Notes under the pieces: generated by a model | Seen by the model: the letters and a program-made list of their open reading frames with translations, nothing else | Databases searched by the model: none | What the model was told of the DNA's origin: nothing | Shown: positions 1 through 8,329 of the stretch, piece after piece | Numbering within the stretch: position 1 is the first letter of the stretch | How the letters are laid out: every line of letters starts with the position of its first letter | From: Chitinophaga pinensis | GTDB taxonomy: Bacteria; Bacteroidota; Bacteroidia; 2-12-FULL-35-15 | DNA length: 47,205 nt | Reading direction: 5' to 3' | Assembly (NCBI GenBank): GCA_945885475.1 | Contig: CAMCYR010000024.1 | Span: forward strand, 1-47,205 | Translations under genes and position numbers: made by a program

Positions 1-1120
1 TAGCGGTATTAATAATTTGGTTCTTGGTGATACGTTTTCCGGAATCCTCATCGAATTATTTGCCCTTCCCTGCCTTGCTGTTTTTATTTTAAACAAGAAT
101 GGGATTCATAAACGTACAACATCTTGTCTTTTAATAACATGCACTATTGCTATTTTTTATTTTGATTCTTATTCTGGTATAATCTCGGGTGCTTACTTAT
201 ATCATTTCCCTTTGATTCTCGCTATCGCGTTTGTATTCGACTCTAGGGAAAAATTTCTGATGTTGTTCCATTTTTTATTGCCTTTGTCTCTCCTTTTGCT
301 TAATACTTTTACAAAACATTCCTTGTTTGCCAGCGAATACTTAACAGACGACGACAAAAAGATCATGTTCGTTTTTAACCTCACATTCAGTGTTACTTCA
401 ATTGGTTTTTTTATGTACCTGACCATCTCCAATAATATTAAAGAGAGTAAAATTTTTGAGCAGCGTATTAATGAGAGGAAGGCCACTGAACTTGTTATCA
501 AAGCGGCACTAACTGAAAAGGATATTTTATTGGCAGAGATCCATCATCGTGTAAAAAACAACCTTGCCATTATTGCAAGTTTGTTTAACTTGCAGTTAGG
601 GTCAATTGAAAATGAAGAAGCCAAAGCTATTTTAACAGACAGTAAAAACAGAGTAAAATCAATGGCTTTAATACATGATCGTTTATATAAAAGTGAAAAC
701 TTATCTGAGATCGATTTTTCTAAATATACAAAAGAATTGATCGATGAAATACAATATTCCTATCCGACTCTAGCAAACACGATTACAGTAAATACCTCCA
801 TAACAAATGTTACCTTGAATGTGAATACTGCAATTCCATGCGGTCTGATTCTAAATGAATTGCTGACAAACTGCTATAAACATGCATTTGAAGGCCGGGG
901 TAATGGTATAATTGATGTTCTTTTTTATACGAAAAATGAAAAGGTAATACTAAAAGTAAAAGATAATGGTGTTGGCTTAAAGGAGGGATATGAACAAAGC
1001 GATTCACTAGGTATGGTTGTAATTCATTCACTTTGCGATCAATTGAGTGGAAAATGTTCCTTCTCCATTGATAATGGAACCTCTTTTGAAATGGCGTTTG
1101 AGCAAGTGACACGATTATAA
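1..1120 (+). CDS. Membrane sensor histidine kinase (HisKA_2 type), 5'-truncated
   Basis: The frame is open from the first base of the window, so the start lies upstream and this is a partial gene. The TTG at 17 is only the first possible start codon visible. The first ~130 residues are hydrophobic, with about five membrane segments, followed by a linker. The dimerisation/phosphoacceptor segment reads [10 protein letters not shown], with the likely phosphorylated His at about residue 177 counted from position 17. This is the HisKA_2 signature. The ATP-binding domain follows: N box [12 protein letters not shown] (~279), G1 box DNGVGL (~315) and a G2-like SLGM segment. It should autophosphorylate and pass phosphate to a response regulator. 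No regulator gene is visible downstream, so it is probably an orphan or paired upstream. The signal it senses cannot be told. Confidence 0.88.
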   Translation, partial: SGINNLVLGDTFSGILIELFALPCLAVFILNKNGIHKRTTSCLLITCTIAIFYFDSYSGIISGAYLYHFPLILAIAFVFDSREKFLMLFHFLLPLSLLLLNTFTKHSLFASEYLTDDDKKIMFVFNLTFSVTSIGFFMYLTISNNIKESKIFEQRINERKATELVIKAALTEKDILLAEIHHRVKNNLAIIASLFNLQLGSIENEEAKAILTDSKNRVKSMALIHDRLYKSENLSEIDFSKYTKELIDEIQYSYPTLANTITVNTSITNVTLNVNTAIPCGLILNELLTNCYKHAFEGRGNGIIDVLFYTKNEKVILKVKDNGVGLKEGYEQSDSLGMVVIHSLCDQLSGKCSFSIDNGTSFEMAFEQVTRL

Positions 1121-1142
1121 AAATCGCCTGTAAATGTAATCT

Positions 1143-1161
1143 AAAAGCGCCTGATGCTTTT
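1143..1161. terminator. Weak hairpin between convergent genes
   Basis: AAAAGC and GCTTTT flank a 7-nt loop in the 54-bp gap between the histidine kinase and the cysteine desulfurase. Both arms carry A/T tails, so it could act in either direction. The stem is only six pairs. Confidence 0.35.
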
Positions 1162-1174
1162 ATAATTAAATGAT

Positions 1175-2320
1175 CTAATTTGTTCTAGGAACGTTTATAC
1201 CAAAAATTTCTTTCAAAGCATTCACTGCAACATCCACTTCTGCTTTTGTATTGTACTTGCAAAATGAAAATCGCACCGATGGCCTAGTTACGTCTACTCC
1301 TATTCCTCTTAAAACATGCGAGCCAACATCACTTCCTGATGTGCAAGCACTTCCTCCTGAAGCAGCAATTCCTTTAATGTCAAGATCAAACAATAGCATT
1401 TCTGCTTTGTCGGTATGCGGCAAAAGAACATTTAAGACAGTATACAAACAATCATTCTGGCAGGATCCATTGAACTCAACACCAGGAATGGAAGCCTTTA
1501 ATTGTTCTACCATATAATCTTTAACTGCAGTAATGTGATTCTGATGTTCTGTAAGATCACGCATCGCAATTTCTATCGCCTTTCCCAAACCAATTATCCC
1601 AAATAGGTTTTCGGTTCCGCCACGCATGTTTCTTTCTTGAGAACCGCCATAAATTAAAGGCGTAATTTTTATTTTACTGTTAATATATAAAAAACCTACG
1701 CCTTTGGGGCCATGGAATTTATGGGCAGCACAGGTGATAAAATGAACATTTATCTTTTGCAGATCCATTGCATAGTGACCCATTGTCTGAACAGTATCTG
1801 AATGAAAAATGGCATTGTATTTAGAACAGATCTCTCCAACATTTTCAAGTGAAATCAAATTACCAATTTCATTATTCGCATGCATCAACGATACGAATGT
1901 TCTTTCATTTTCACTTAGCAATTGGTCAAGGTGATTGAGATCAATATGGCCTTCTGCTGACGTCTGTACAAAACTCAGTTTAATCAGTCCTTCGCATTCC
2001 AAAGCTTCAAGCGTGTGTAACACGGCATGATGCTCAATCTTACTCGTAATTGCGTGTTTTATTCCTAAATCATGAATGCAGCAGCGAATTGCCATATTAT
2101 CGGCTTCAGTTCCACCGGAAGTAAAAAGTATTTCGGAAGGTGAAACATTGAGTGATTTTGCAATAATTTTCCTCGACCCTTCAATTGCTGCACGGGTTTT
2201 TCTACCGAAAGAATGAATTGAAGAAGGATTTCCGTAATGTTCTGTCATAAATGGCAGCATTGCATCCAATACCTCTTTATCTAAGGCTGTTGTGGCTGCA
2301 TTATCAAAATATATTTTCAT
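1175..2320 (-). CDS. Cysteine desulfurase (NifS/IscS family)
   Basis: A PLP enzyme that takes sulfur from L-cysteine as an enzyme persulfide, giving alanine, for Fe-S clusters, tRNA thiolation or other sulfur uses. The 381-residue length is normal. Near the N-terminus is the class V aminotransferase opening YFDNAATT. The PLP lysine is Lys201 in the AHKFHGPKG motif, and the substrate-binding His lies in KIEHHAVL. The catalytic cysteine is Cys326 in SACTSGS, on the long flexible loop typical of the IscS/NifS group rather than SufS. It lies 66 bp downstream of glmM on the same strand and is probably cotranscribed with it. No iscU or scaffold gene is adjacent, so the sulfur acceptor cannot be named. 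Confidence 0.93.
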   Translation of the reverse strand: MKIYFDNAATTALDKEVLDAMLPFMTEHYGNPSSIHSFGRKTRAAIEGSRKIIAKSLNVSPSEILFTSGGTEADNMAIRCCIHDLGIKHAITSKIEHHAVLHTLEALECEGLIKLSFVQTSAEGHIDLNHLDQLLSENERTFVSLMHANNEIGNLISLENVGEICSKYNAIFHSDTVQTMGHYAMDLQKINVHFITCAAHKFHGPKGVGFLYINSKIKITPLIYGGSQERNMRGGTENLFGIIGLGKAIEIAMRDLTEHQNHITAVKDYMVEQLKASIPGVEFNGSCQNDCLYTVLNVLLPHTDKAEMLLFDLDIKGIAASGGSACTSGSDVGSHVLRGIGVDVTRPSVRFSFCKYNTKAEVDVAVNALKEIFGINVPRTN

Positions 2321-2386
2321 TGACTACGTTTTAAAATTCATTGATTAATTCAGTATCTACAATATTACCAATTTATTGTTGAACCA

Positions 2387-3820
2387 TTAGGCTGAAATTT
2401 GCTGCATTTTTATGAATTCACGGATATCTGCCATTATTTTTTTTGCAAGATTGTCTGCAGTTGTTTCACTTTCACTTTCCGAATAAATACGGATTATTGC
2501 TTCCGTATTCGATCTTCTTAAATGCACCCATTCTTTATCGAATTCAATTTTAACACCATCTATCAAATTGATTGGCTGTTTCTTGTATTTTTCACGGATA
2601 TTTTCAAGAATAGCATCCACATTTATTTCGGGCGTGAGTTCAATTTTATTCTTTGAAATATGATAATCAGGATAGGTAGAACGAAGCATCGAACATGTTT
2701 TTCCGTACTTAGCTAAATGTGATAAAAATAATGCAATACCAACTAAAGCGTCCCTTCCATAATGCAATTCTGGAAGTATAATACCCCCGTTACCTTCACC
2801 TCCGATGATTGCATCAGTCTCTTTCATCATGTTTACAACATTCACTTCACCAACAGCAGAAGCGCTATGCGTTCCATTATGTTTTTCGGTCACATCGCGT
2901 AACGCACGAGTAGAAGACAAATTAGAAACGGTATTTCCTTTTTTACCTGCAGCTTTTTCCGATGGACTTCTTTTATTTAATACATATTCAGCGCATGCAA
3001 CCAATGTGTATTCTTCCCCAAACATTTCACCATCTTCACATACTAAAGCCAGGCGGTCAACGTCAGGATCAACAACTATTCCAAGGTCAGCGCCCTCTTT
3101 TTTTACAGCCTTTGCAATATCTCTTAAGTTCTCAGGTAAAGGTTCCGGATTGTGAGGAAATTCCCCGGTCGGATCGCAGTAAAGCTCAACTATCTTATCT
3201 ACACCCAAGGCATTTAACAATTGAGGAAGTACAATTCCGCCTGTTGAATTGACACAATCGATCACTACTTTAAAGTCAGCCTTTTTTATTGCATCAACAT
3301 CAACTAATGAAAGTGCGAGAATTTTATCGATGTGTTTTCTGAAGTAAGAATCATTCTTGGTTACTTTCCCGAGTAAATTAACATCAACAAACGTATACTT
3401 TTCCCCATCAGCTATTTCAAGCACTTCTGCTCCATCTTTCTCATTTATAAACTCACCTTTGGCATTTAACAGTTTAAGAGCATTCCATTGTTTTGGATTG
3501 TGGCTTGCTGTTAATATGATTCCACCGTCCGCGTTTTCTTCAGGTACAGCAATTTCAACAGTCGGTGTTGTAGATAAACCAATATCAACAACATCCACGC
3601 CCATACCTTGTAAAGTTCCCAAAACCAGATTGTTGACCATTTCTCCAGAAATACGCGCATCACGCCCAACTACAATTTTAATACGGGTATTTGTGGAGCT
3701 TTTTGCAATAAACGTGGCAAAAGCAGCCGTAAATTTCACAACATCAACAGGACTTAATCCTTCACCTGGTTTTCCCCCGATTGTCCCCCTGATTCCCGAA
3801 ATCGATTTAATTAGCGTCAT
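2387..3820 (-). CDS. glmM: Phosphoglucosamine mutase
   Basis: Interconverts glucosamine-6-phosphate and glucosamine-1-phosphate on the route to UDP-GlcNAc for peptidoglycan and other cell-surface glycans. It is a four-domain alpha-D-phosphohexomutase. The N-terminus SISGIRGTIGG is typical of GlmM in this phylum. The phosphoserine loop TASHNP has Ser106, the metal-binding loop is DPDVDR (~254), the sugar loop is GEGNGG (~340) and the phosphate loop RRSNTE lies near the C-terminus. At 477 residues it is somewhat longer than the ~445 residues of the proteobacterial enzyme. A clear -7 box lies 40 bp upstream. The cysteine desulfurase follows on the same strand. A second, different phosphohexomutase is encoded at 17048-18454, so the GlmM assignment rests mainly on the N-terminal motif and loop sequences. 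Confidence 0.9.
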   Translation of the reverse strand: MTLIKSISGIRGTIGGKPGEGLSPVDVVKFTAAFATFIAKSSTNTRIKIVVGRDARISGEMVNNLVLGTLQGMGVDVVDIGLSTTPTVEIAVPEENADGGIILTASHNPKQWNALKLLNAKGEFINEKDGAEVLEIADGEKYTFVDVNLLGKVTKNDSYFRKHIDKILALSLVDVDAIKKADFKVVIDCVNSTGGIVLPQLLNALGVDKIVELYCDPTGEFPHNPEPLPENLRDIAKAVKKEGADLGIVVDPDVDRLALVCEDGEMFGEEYTLVACAEYVLNKRSPSEKAAGKKGNTVSNLSSTRALRDVTEKHNGTHSASAVGEVNVVNMMKETDAIIGGEGNGGIILPELHYGRDALVGIALFLSHLAKYGKTCSMLRSTYPDYHISKNKIELTPEINVDAILENIREKYKKQPINLIDGVKIEFDKEWVHLRRSNTEAIIRIYSESESETTADNLAKKIMADIREFIKMQQISA

Positions 3821-3860
3821 ATTAATTGTTTGTCTTACTTTGTTTTAAGAATTTAGCTTA

Positions 3861-3868
3861 CAAATATA
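3861..3868 (-). promoter_or_regulatory. -7 box for glmM
   Basis: On the minus strand this reads TATATTTG, a perfect match to the Bacteroidota -7 consensus TAnnTTTG. It lies 40 bp before the glmM ATG, which implies a leader of roughly 33 nt. I see no good -33 TTTG at the usual spacing. Confidence 0.65.
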
Positions 3869-4033
3869 AGGTTTTGCCTTCTTATTTTTGTATTAATATT
3901 CGAAACAATCAACCATTATCTGTTCAAAACTATAGTTCATTTTTGAGCATTTTTCACTACATTCGCTTAAATTTTGAGAACAACAGACCTGTTCGACTTG
4001 ATTGTTAGAATAAAAAATCTAAATTTCAGAAAG

Positions 4034-5449
4034 ATGAGTAGCGAAGAATTTGGCGGTAACGAAAATAAAGGTGCACAATATGTCTTAATATTGGTAGATC
4101 GTTTTGAGGAGATGATTTCCAATAACAAACAATATTTTTTTGATGCGGAAGAGTTGGAAGAAATAATTGATTATTATTTCGAAAAAAATAATTCCAAAAG
4201 GGCTTTGTCTGCAATTGAATTTGCAATCGGACAATATCCTTTTTCGAGTGTATTTCTTCTTAGAAAAGCGCAGATCTATGCAGCTACCAACCAAAGTCAA
4301 AAAGCCTTGGAAATACTTTCATATGTAGAAAGTATGGAGCCATCCAACACGGAGTTATACATGACAAAAGGGTCAATCTATAGTCAGATGGGACTAACGG
4401 ATCAGGCGATAGAAAACTTTAAAAAGGCTGCTGAAAATGCTGAAGAAATTGATGAGATATATTTAGCGATGGCATTTGAATTTGAGAATACAGCAAAGTT
4501 TGATGATGCAATCTTTTATCTAAAAAAAGCGTTGGTAGCAAATCCTGAAAACGAAGTTGCACTATACGAATTGGCCTTTTGCTATGAACTGAATGGTCAA
4601 TCAGAAGAGAGTATTAAATACTATTCTGATTTTGTTGATATGCATCCCTATACTTCTACAGCCTGGTTTAATTTAGGAGTCTCTTACAATAAGGTTGGTA
4701 TGTATGAAAAGGCGATAGATGCATATGATTTTTCAATTGCAATCCAAGACGATTTCGCTTCCGCTTATTTTAATAAAGCTAATTCCCTTGCAAATCTGAA
4801 TCGCTTGGATGAAGCAATTGAAGTATATAAAGAAAACTTAAAAGTTGAAGATCCAGATGCAATCACCTTTTATTACATTGGTGAATGTTATGAAAAGAAA
4901 GAGGATTTTGATCATGCCTTGGTTTATTATAATAAAGCAATTAAATTAAATCCTCAGCTGGCAGATGCGTGGCTCGGCATTGGTATTGTCCTTGATTCAC
5001 AGAACAAAACAGGTGAGGGACTTCACTACGCAAAAAAAGCATTGAGTATTGAAACTACCAATGCTGAATACTGGTATATTTATGGTGAGATGCAGCAAAA
5101 GATGCAGTTCTATGAAGATGCTGAAATTTCATTCAAAAAAGTAATTGAACTGGATCCTGAAAACGCTGAAATATGGTTGGATTATGCAAATTTACTTTTT
5201 GAACAAGAAAATAAAAACGGTTCTTTAGAAATACTTGCTGAAGGGATTAAACATCATCCTCAGAATGCAGAGTTACACTACCGTATTTCTGCTTGCTTAA
5301 TGAGCATCGGTCAAAAGCAGGAAGCATTGAGTTTTTTGCAAAATGCATTAAAATTAAACTATGAAAAGCATAATGAATTATTTGAGTATTTACCTCAATT
5401 AAAAGAAAATAGCAGTATCACGGAATTAATTGAATCATATAAAAAATAA
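4034..5449 (+). CDS. Tetratricopeptide repeat protein
   Basis: A 471-residue protein built almost entirely of about twelve TPR helical hairpins (recurrent patterns such as AxxxxxKAixlxP, e.g. ALVYYNKAIKLNPQLADAW). It has no signal peptide or membrane segment, so it is a cytoplasmic scaffold or adaptor with unknown partners. I chose the ATG at 4034 (MSSEEFGG) over an in-frame TTG at 3974. A candidate promoter, TTG at 3998-4000, 19 nt, then TAAATTTC at 4020-4027, lies between the two and would exclude the upstream start. comA begins 10 bp after its stop and a rhodanese gene follows, so it leads a three-gene operon. TPR genes with this repeat arrangement are common in the phylum and their roles are mostly unknown. 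Confidence 0.85.
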   Translation: MSSEEFGGNENKGAQYVLILVDRFEEMISNNKQYFFDAEELEEIIDYYFEKNNSKRALSAIEFAIGQYPFSSVFLLRKAQIYAATNQSQKALEILSYVESMEPSNTELYMTKGSIYSQMGLTDQAIENFKKAAENAEEIDEIYLAMAFEFENTAKFDDAIFYLKKALVANPENEVALYELAFCYELNGQSEESIKYYSDFVDMHPYTSTAWFNLGVSYNKVGMYEKAIDAYDFSIAIQDDFASAYFNKANSLANLNRLDEAIEVYKENLKVEDPDAITFYYIGECYEKKEDFDHALVYYNKAIKLNPQLADAWLGIGIVLDSQNKTGEGLHYAKKALSIETTNAEYWYIYGEMQQKMQFYEDAEISFKKVIELDPENAEIWLDYANLLFEQENKNGSLEILAEGIKHHPQNAELHYRISACLMSIGQKQEALSFLQNALKLNYEKHNELFEYLPQLKENSSITELIESYKK

Positions 5450-5459
5450 GATATAGCTT

Positions 5460-6242
5460 ATGAATTTCACACTCCCGCATATTCCTGTTCGCGAAGAAAA
5501 GCCACGAAGTAAAGGCTTAACAATGATGATGGATAAAGGATTAAGTATTCGTCAAGCCGAAGACTTTTTAAGTGTAAGCGGATACTTAACTGATATCATT
5601 AAACTTGGATTCGGAACATCTTTTGTAACTCCTAACCTGGAAGAAAAAATAAAATTGTACAAAAGTGCGGGCATGAAAGTCTATGTTGGTGGAACACTTT
5701 TTGAAGCCTTCATTGTTAGAAACATGTTTGATCAATATCAAAAATTGATTGATAAATTAAAGTTGGATTGCGCAGAGGTTTCTGATGGATCGATTGTTAT
5801 GCCGCACGATAAAAAATGCGAGTACATCAATAAACTTTCAAAAAATTTCACCGTATTTTCTGAAGTAGGTTCCAAAGAAGCAGGTATTATTATTCATCCT
5901 GCTATGTGGATTTCTATGATGAACAAAGAATTACAAGCGGGCTCTTGGAAAGTAATTGCAGAAGCTCGTGAAAGTGGAAATGTAGGAATTTACCGTGCAA
6001 ATGGAACTGCCCACACCCTTTTAATAAATAAAATATTAGCAAAAGTTGATAGAGATAGTATTTTATGGGAAGCACCCATCAAAACACAGCAAGTTTGGTT
6101 CTTGAAACTTTTGGGTTCTGATGTAAATCTTGGAAACATTTCCTATGATGATGTGATCCCTTTGGAAACTTTACGATTAGGTTTACGTGGCGATACATTT
6201 TTTAGCCATTTGCCTGCAGAATTAAAACAACCGAACGAATAA
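5460..6242 (+). CDS. comA: Phosphosulfolactate synthase family protein (ComA-like)
   Basis: The family (PF02679) is a TIM-barrel enzyme that adds sulfite to phosphoenolpyruvate to give (R)-2-phospho-3-sulfolactate. It was first defined in coenzyme M synthesis in methanogens. The 260 residues show the family signatures in order: KPRSKGLTMMMDKGL near residue 15, a DIIKLGFGTS segment (~46), a GGTLFE segment (~76), AEVSDGSI (~105) and FSEVGSKEAG (~130). A homologous plant branch (HSA32) has a different, unsettled role, so the exact activity here is inferred. It sits 10 bp after the TPR gene and 13 bp before a rhodanese gene, which suggests sulfur-related work. No other coenzyme M genes are present. 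A role in making sulfonates, perhaps for sulfonolipids, is possible but unproven. Confidence 0.85.
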   Translation: MNFTLPHIPVREEKPRSKGLTMMMDKGLSIRQAEDFLSVSGYLTDIIKLGFGTSFVTPNLEEKIKLYKSAGMKVYVGGTLFEAFIVRNMFDQYQKLIDKLKLDCAEVSDGSIVMPHDKKCEYINKLSKNFTVFSEVGSKEAGIIIHPAMWISMMNKELQAGSWKVIAEARESGNVGIYRANGTAHTLLINKILAKVDRDSILWEAPIKTQQVWFLKLLGSDVNLGNISYDDVIPLETLRLGLRGDTFFSHLPAELKQPNE

Positions 6243-6255
6243 ATAAAAATAAAAA

Positions 6256-6570
6256 ATGAAAGAAATATCTGTATCCGAATTTAAAAAACTAAAAGACAGC
6301 AATGCTGATTTTCAATTGATAGATGTCCGCGAAGAACATGAATTAGAGATTTGTGAAATTGGCGGTGTACATATTGCCATGGGTGAAGTAATGGATAATT
6401 TAGATAAAATATCTAAAGACAAACAAGTAGTTATTCATTGTAGAAGTGGTGCCCGTTCTGGTGCAATTTGTCAAGCATTGGAAGCGAATGGATTCACAAA
6501 TGTGTATAATTTGAAAGGCGGTATCATTGCTTGGTCAACTGAAATCGACCCTTCAATCACAAAGTATTAA
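6256..6570 (+). CDS. Single-domain rhodanese-like protein
   Basis: A 104-residue, one-domain rhodanese. The active-site loop HCRSGARS carries Cys62, which would hold a persulfide, and the six-residue CRSGAR loop matches sulfurtransferases rather than the longer Cdc25 type. The N-terminal segment FQLIDVREEHE and the C-terminal NLKGGIIAW are also typical. There is no signal peptide, so it is cytoplasmic. It would move sulfane sulfur to an acceptor, and thiosulfate sulfurtransfer releases sulfite. It is the last gene of the TPR-comA-rhodanese operon and is followed by a strong terminator. Because ComA consumes sulfite, a supply role for this enzyme is an attractive inference. Such rhodaneses are also common as free-standing genes. 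Confidence 0.88.
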   Translation: MKEISVSEFKKLKDSNADFQLIDVREEHELEICEIGGVHIAMGEVMDNLDKISKDKQVVIHCRSGARSGAICQALEANGFTNVYNLKGGIIAWSTEIDPSITKY

Positions 6571-6600
6571 TTTTATTGACACCTTCATTTTTTCTAATAA

Positions 6601-6625
6601 GCCGGATCTGATCCGGCATTTTTTT
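6601..6625 (+). terminator. Rho-independent terminator after the rhodanese gene
   Basis: A perfect 7-bp GC-rich stem (GCCGGAT, loop CTG, ATCCGGC) at 6601-6617 is followed by a T7 run. It lies 31 bp past the rhodanese stop and only 19 bp before the DedA start. Confidence 0.9.
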
Positions 6626-6644
6626 AACATAAAACGAACTGATT

Positions 6645-7283
6645 ATGATTGAACTATTTAAACATATTCTACATCTTGACTTTGATTGGCTGTTTCAAAA
6701 TTACAGCGACATCGTTTATATTATATTGTTTCTTGTTATTTTTATTGAAACAGGATTGGTGATCATGCCATTTCTTCCTGGTGATTCGCTGCTGTTTACT
6801 GCCGGATTATTTGCCCGCCTTGGTTATTTAAATATGACATACCTGCTAATTCTGCTATTTATAGCAGCTGTTTTGGGTGATAATGTTAATTATTGGATTG
6901 GTAGGAAAATCGGACTCAAAATATTGCAGGTTAAGTTCAAAGGAAAGAAGATCATTAAGGAAGAGTACCTGTCAAAGACACATACTTTCTTTGAAAAATA
7001 TGGCCCTAAAACAATTATTATGGCTCGTTTCGTTCCGATCGTTAGGACCTTTGCGCCTTTTGTAGCTGGTGTTGCAGAAATGAATTATAAGAAGTTTTTG
7101 TCATTCGATATTCTTGGGGGAGCAATCTGGATAGGCAGTCTAATTTTTGCAGGTTATTTTCTGGGTGAAATTCCTTGGATCAGAGAGAATATTGAAAAGG
7201 TAGCTTTGGGTATTGTTTGCTTGTCGGTTCTCCCAATCGGTATAGAGATCATCAAGGCAAAAATTAGCAAAACAAAGCAATAA
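6645..7283 (+). CDS. DedA family membrane protein (VTT domain)
   Basis: A 212-residue integral membrane protein of the DedA/VTT family. Members act in membrane homeostasis, and several flip or carry polyprenyl phosphates or phospholipids across the cytoplasmic membrane. Visible features: an N-terminal hydrophobic helix, the acidic ETGLVIMPFLPGDSLL segment with its conserved Glu, Pro and Asp (~35), GDNVNYWIGRKIG (~80), and the arginine-rich MARFVPIVRTFAPFVAG motif (~128), all diagnostic. Two more membrane segments close the protein. It starts 19 bp beyond the previous terminator, which leaves little room for its own promoter, so low-level readthrough may drive it. The specific substrate cannot be told from sequence. 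Confidence 0.9.
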   Translation: MIELFKHILHLDFDWLFQNYSDIVYIILFLVIFIETGLVIMPFLPGDSLLFTAGLFARLGYLNMTYLLILLFIAAVLGDNVNYWIGRKIGLKILQVKFKGKKIIKEEYLSKTHTFFEKYGPKTIIMARFVPIVRTFAPFVAGVAEMNYKKFLSFDILGGAIWIGSLIFAGYFLGEIPWIRENIEKVALGIVCLSVLPIGIEIIKAKISKTKQ

Positions 7284-7462
7284 AAATTTGTTTTATCTAA
7301 ATATTTTATCCTTTAAGGTATAATACTATTTAGTATAAAAATAAAAGACACACGATTTATCTAAGGAACTACTGTTCGCGTTAATTCCTTTACGAATAGG
7401 GAAAAAGAGGCGGAAAAACTGGGAAGTTATCTTGTCTATGGATCTTATTTAAAATAAATATA

Positions 7463-8194
7463 ATGAATACATACGGTTTGATTGGATATCCTCTCTCCCA
7501 CTCCTTTTCTAAAAAATACTTTTCTGAAAAATTTGAAAGAGAAAATATTTCAGATGCTGAATACCATGCATTTCCTATTGAACAGATTGAGTTATTGCCA
7601 CAATTGATAAAAGATAATCCGTCGCTAAGAGGACTAAGCGTTACCATACCGTACAAAGAAACGGTAATTCCTTTTTTGGACGAACTAAATGAAACAGCAA
7701 AGAAAATTGGAGCTGTTAATTGTATTAAAATTTCAAACGGCAAAATGATTGGATACAATACGGATGCTTTTGGGTTTAAACAATCTATTAAACCGTTTCT
7801 AGCATCTCAGCATGAAAGAGCTTTGATACTAGGAACTGGTGGAGCTTCTAAAGCAGTTGAATATATTTTAAAAGAAATTGGCATCAATTGTTTTTTCGTC
7901 ACAAGAAATAAAACGGCAGAAAATCAATTTATATACGAGGAAGTAAATGAAAACATGCTGAATGCCTTTAAACTCATCGTAAATGCAACACCATTGGGAA
8001 TGTTTCCTAATATTAATGCTTGCCCCGCAATTCCATATCAGTTTATTACTTCATCTCATCTTTTGTATGACTTGATATACAATCCTACAGAAACAGAATT
8101 TTTAAAAAAAGGAAAATTAAAAGGAGCTGCTGCTGTCAATGGGTTTTCGATGCTTCAACATCAAGCAGAAGAAGCTTGGAGAATTTGGAACTAA
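7463..8194 (+). CDS. aroE: Shikimate dehydrogenase
   Basis: Reduces 3-dehydroshikimate to shikimate with NADPH, the fourth step of the pathway to aromatic amino acids. The N-terminal substrate domain has YGLIGYPLSHSFSKKYF, with the shikimate-binding serines, and TIPYKE with the catalytic Lys65. The paired Asp is in NTDAFG (Asp101). The nucleotide-binding loop is GTGGASKA at ~125-131, followed by TRNKT, which favours NADP. The C-terminal NGFSMLQHQAEEAW helix is typical. At 243 residues it is shorter than the ~270 of E. coli AroE, which is usual in this phylum. The ATG follows an A/T-rich stretch without a Shine-Dalgarno. No aromatic-pathway gene is adjacent. Confidence 0.93.
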   Translation: MNTYGLIGYPLSHSFSKKYFSEKFERENISDAEYHAFPIEQIELLPQLIKDNPSLRGLSVTIPYKETVIPFLDELNETAKKIGAVNCIKISNGKMIGYNTDAFGFKQSIKPFLASQHERALILGTGGASKAVEYILKEIGINCFFVTRNKTAENQFIYEEVNENMLNAFKLIVNATPLGMFPNINACPAIPYQFITSSHLLYDLIYNPTETEFLKKGKLKGAAAVNGFSMLQHQAEEAWRIWN

Positions 8195-8315
8195 TAATTT
8201 TTGCATATACCGAATACGTTTCCATTTTAAATCCTAAAGAAATCTCTCTCAATAAAAAGTCATTTTAAATCATAACAATCATAACAAATCTTCGTTCTTA
8301 TTGCATGCTATTCAG

Positions 8316-8323
8316 TAACTTTA
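8316..8323 (+). promoter_or_regulatory. Candidate -7 box for uvrB
   Basis: TAACTTTA matches TAnnTTTG at all but the last base. It ends 6 bp before the uvrB ATG, so the transcript would have almost no leader. No convincing -33 element is seen, so this is tentative. Confidence 0.4.
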
Positions 8324-8329
8324 CAACTC

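Noticed and set aside
3357-3848. 163-codon plus-strand frame antisense to glmM
   Set aside because: Antisense shadow of a well-supported gene, with no domain; similar shadows lie at 15888-16346 and 45311-45712.
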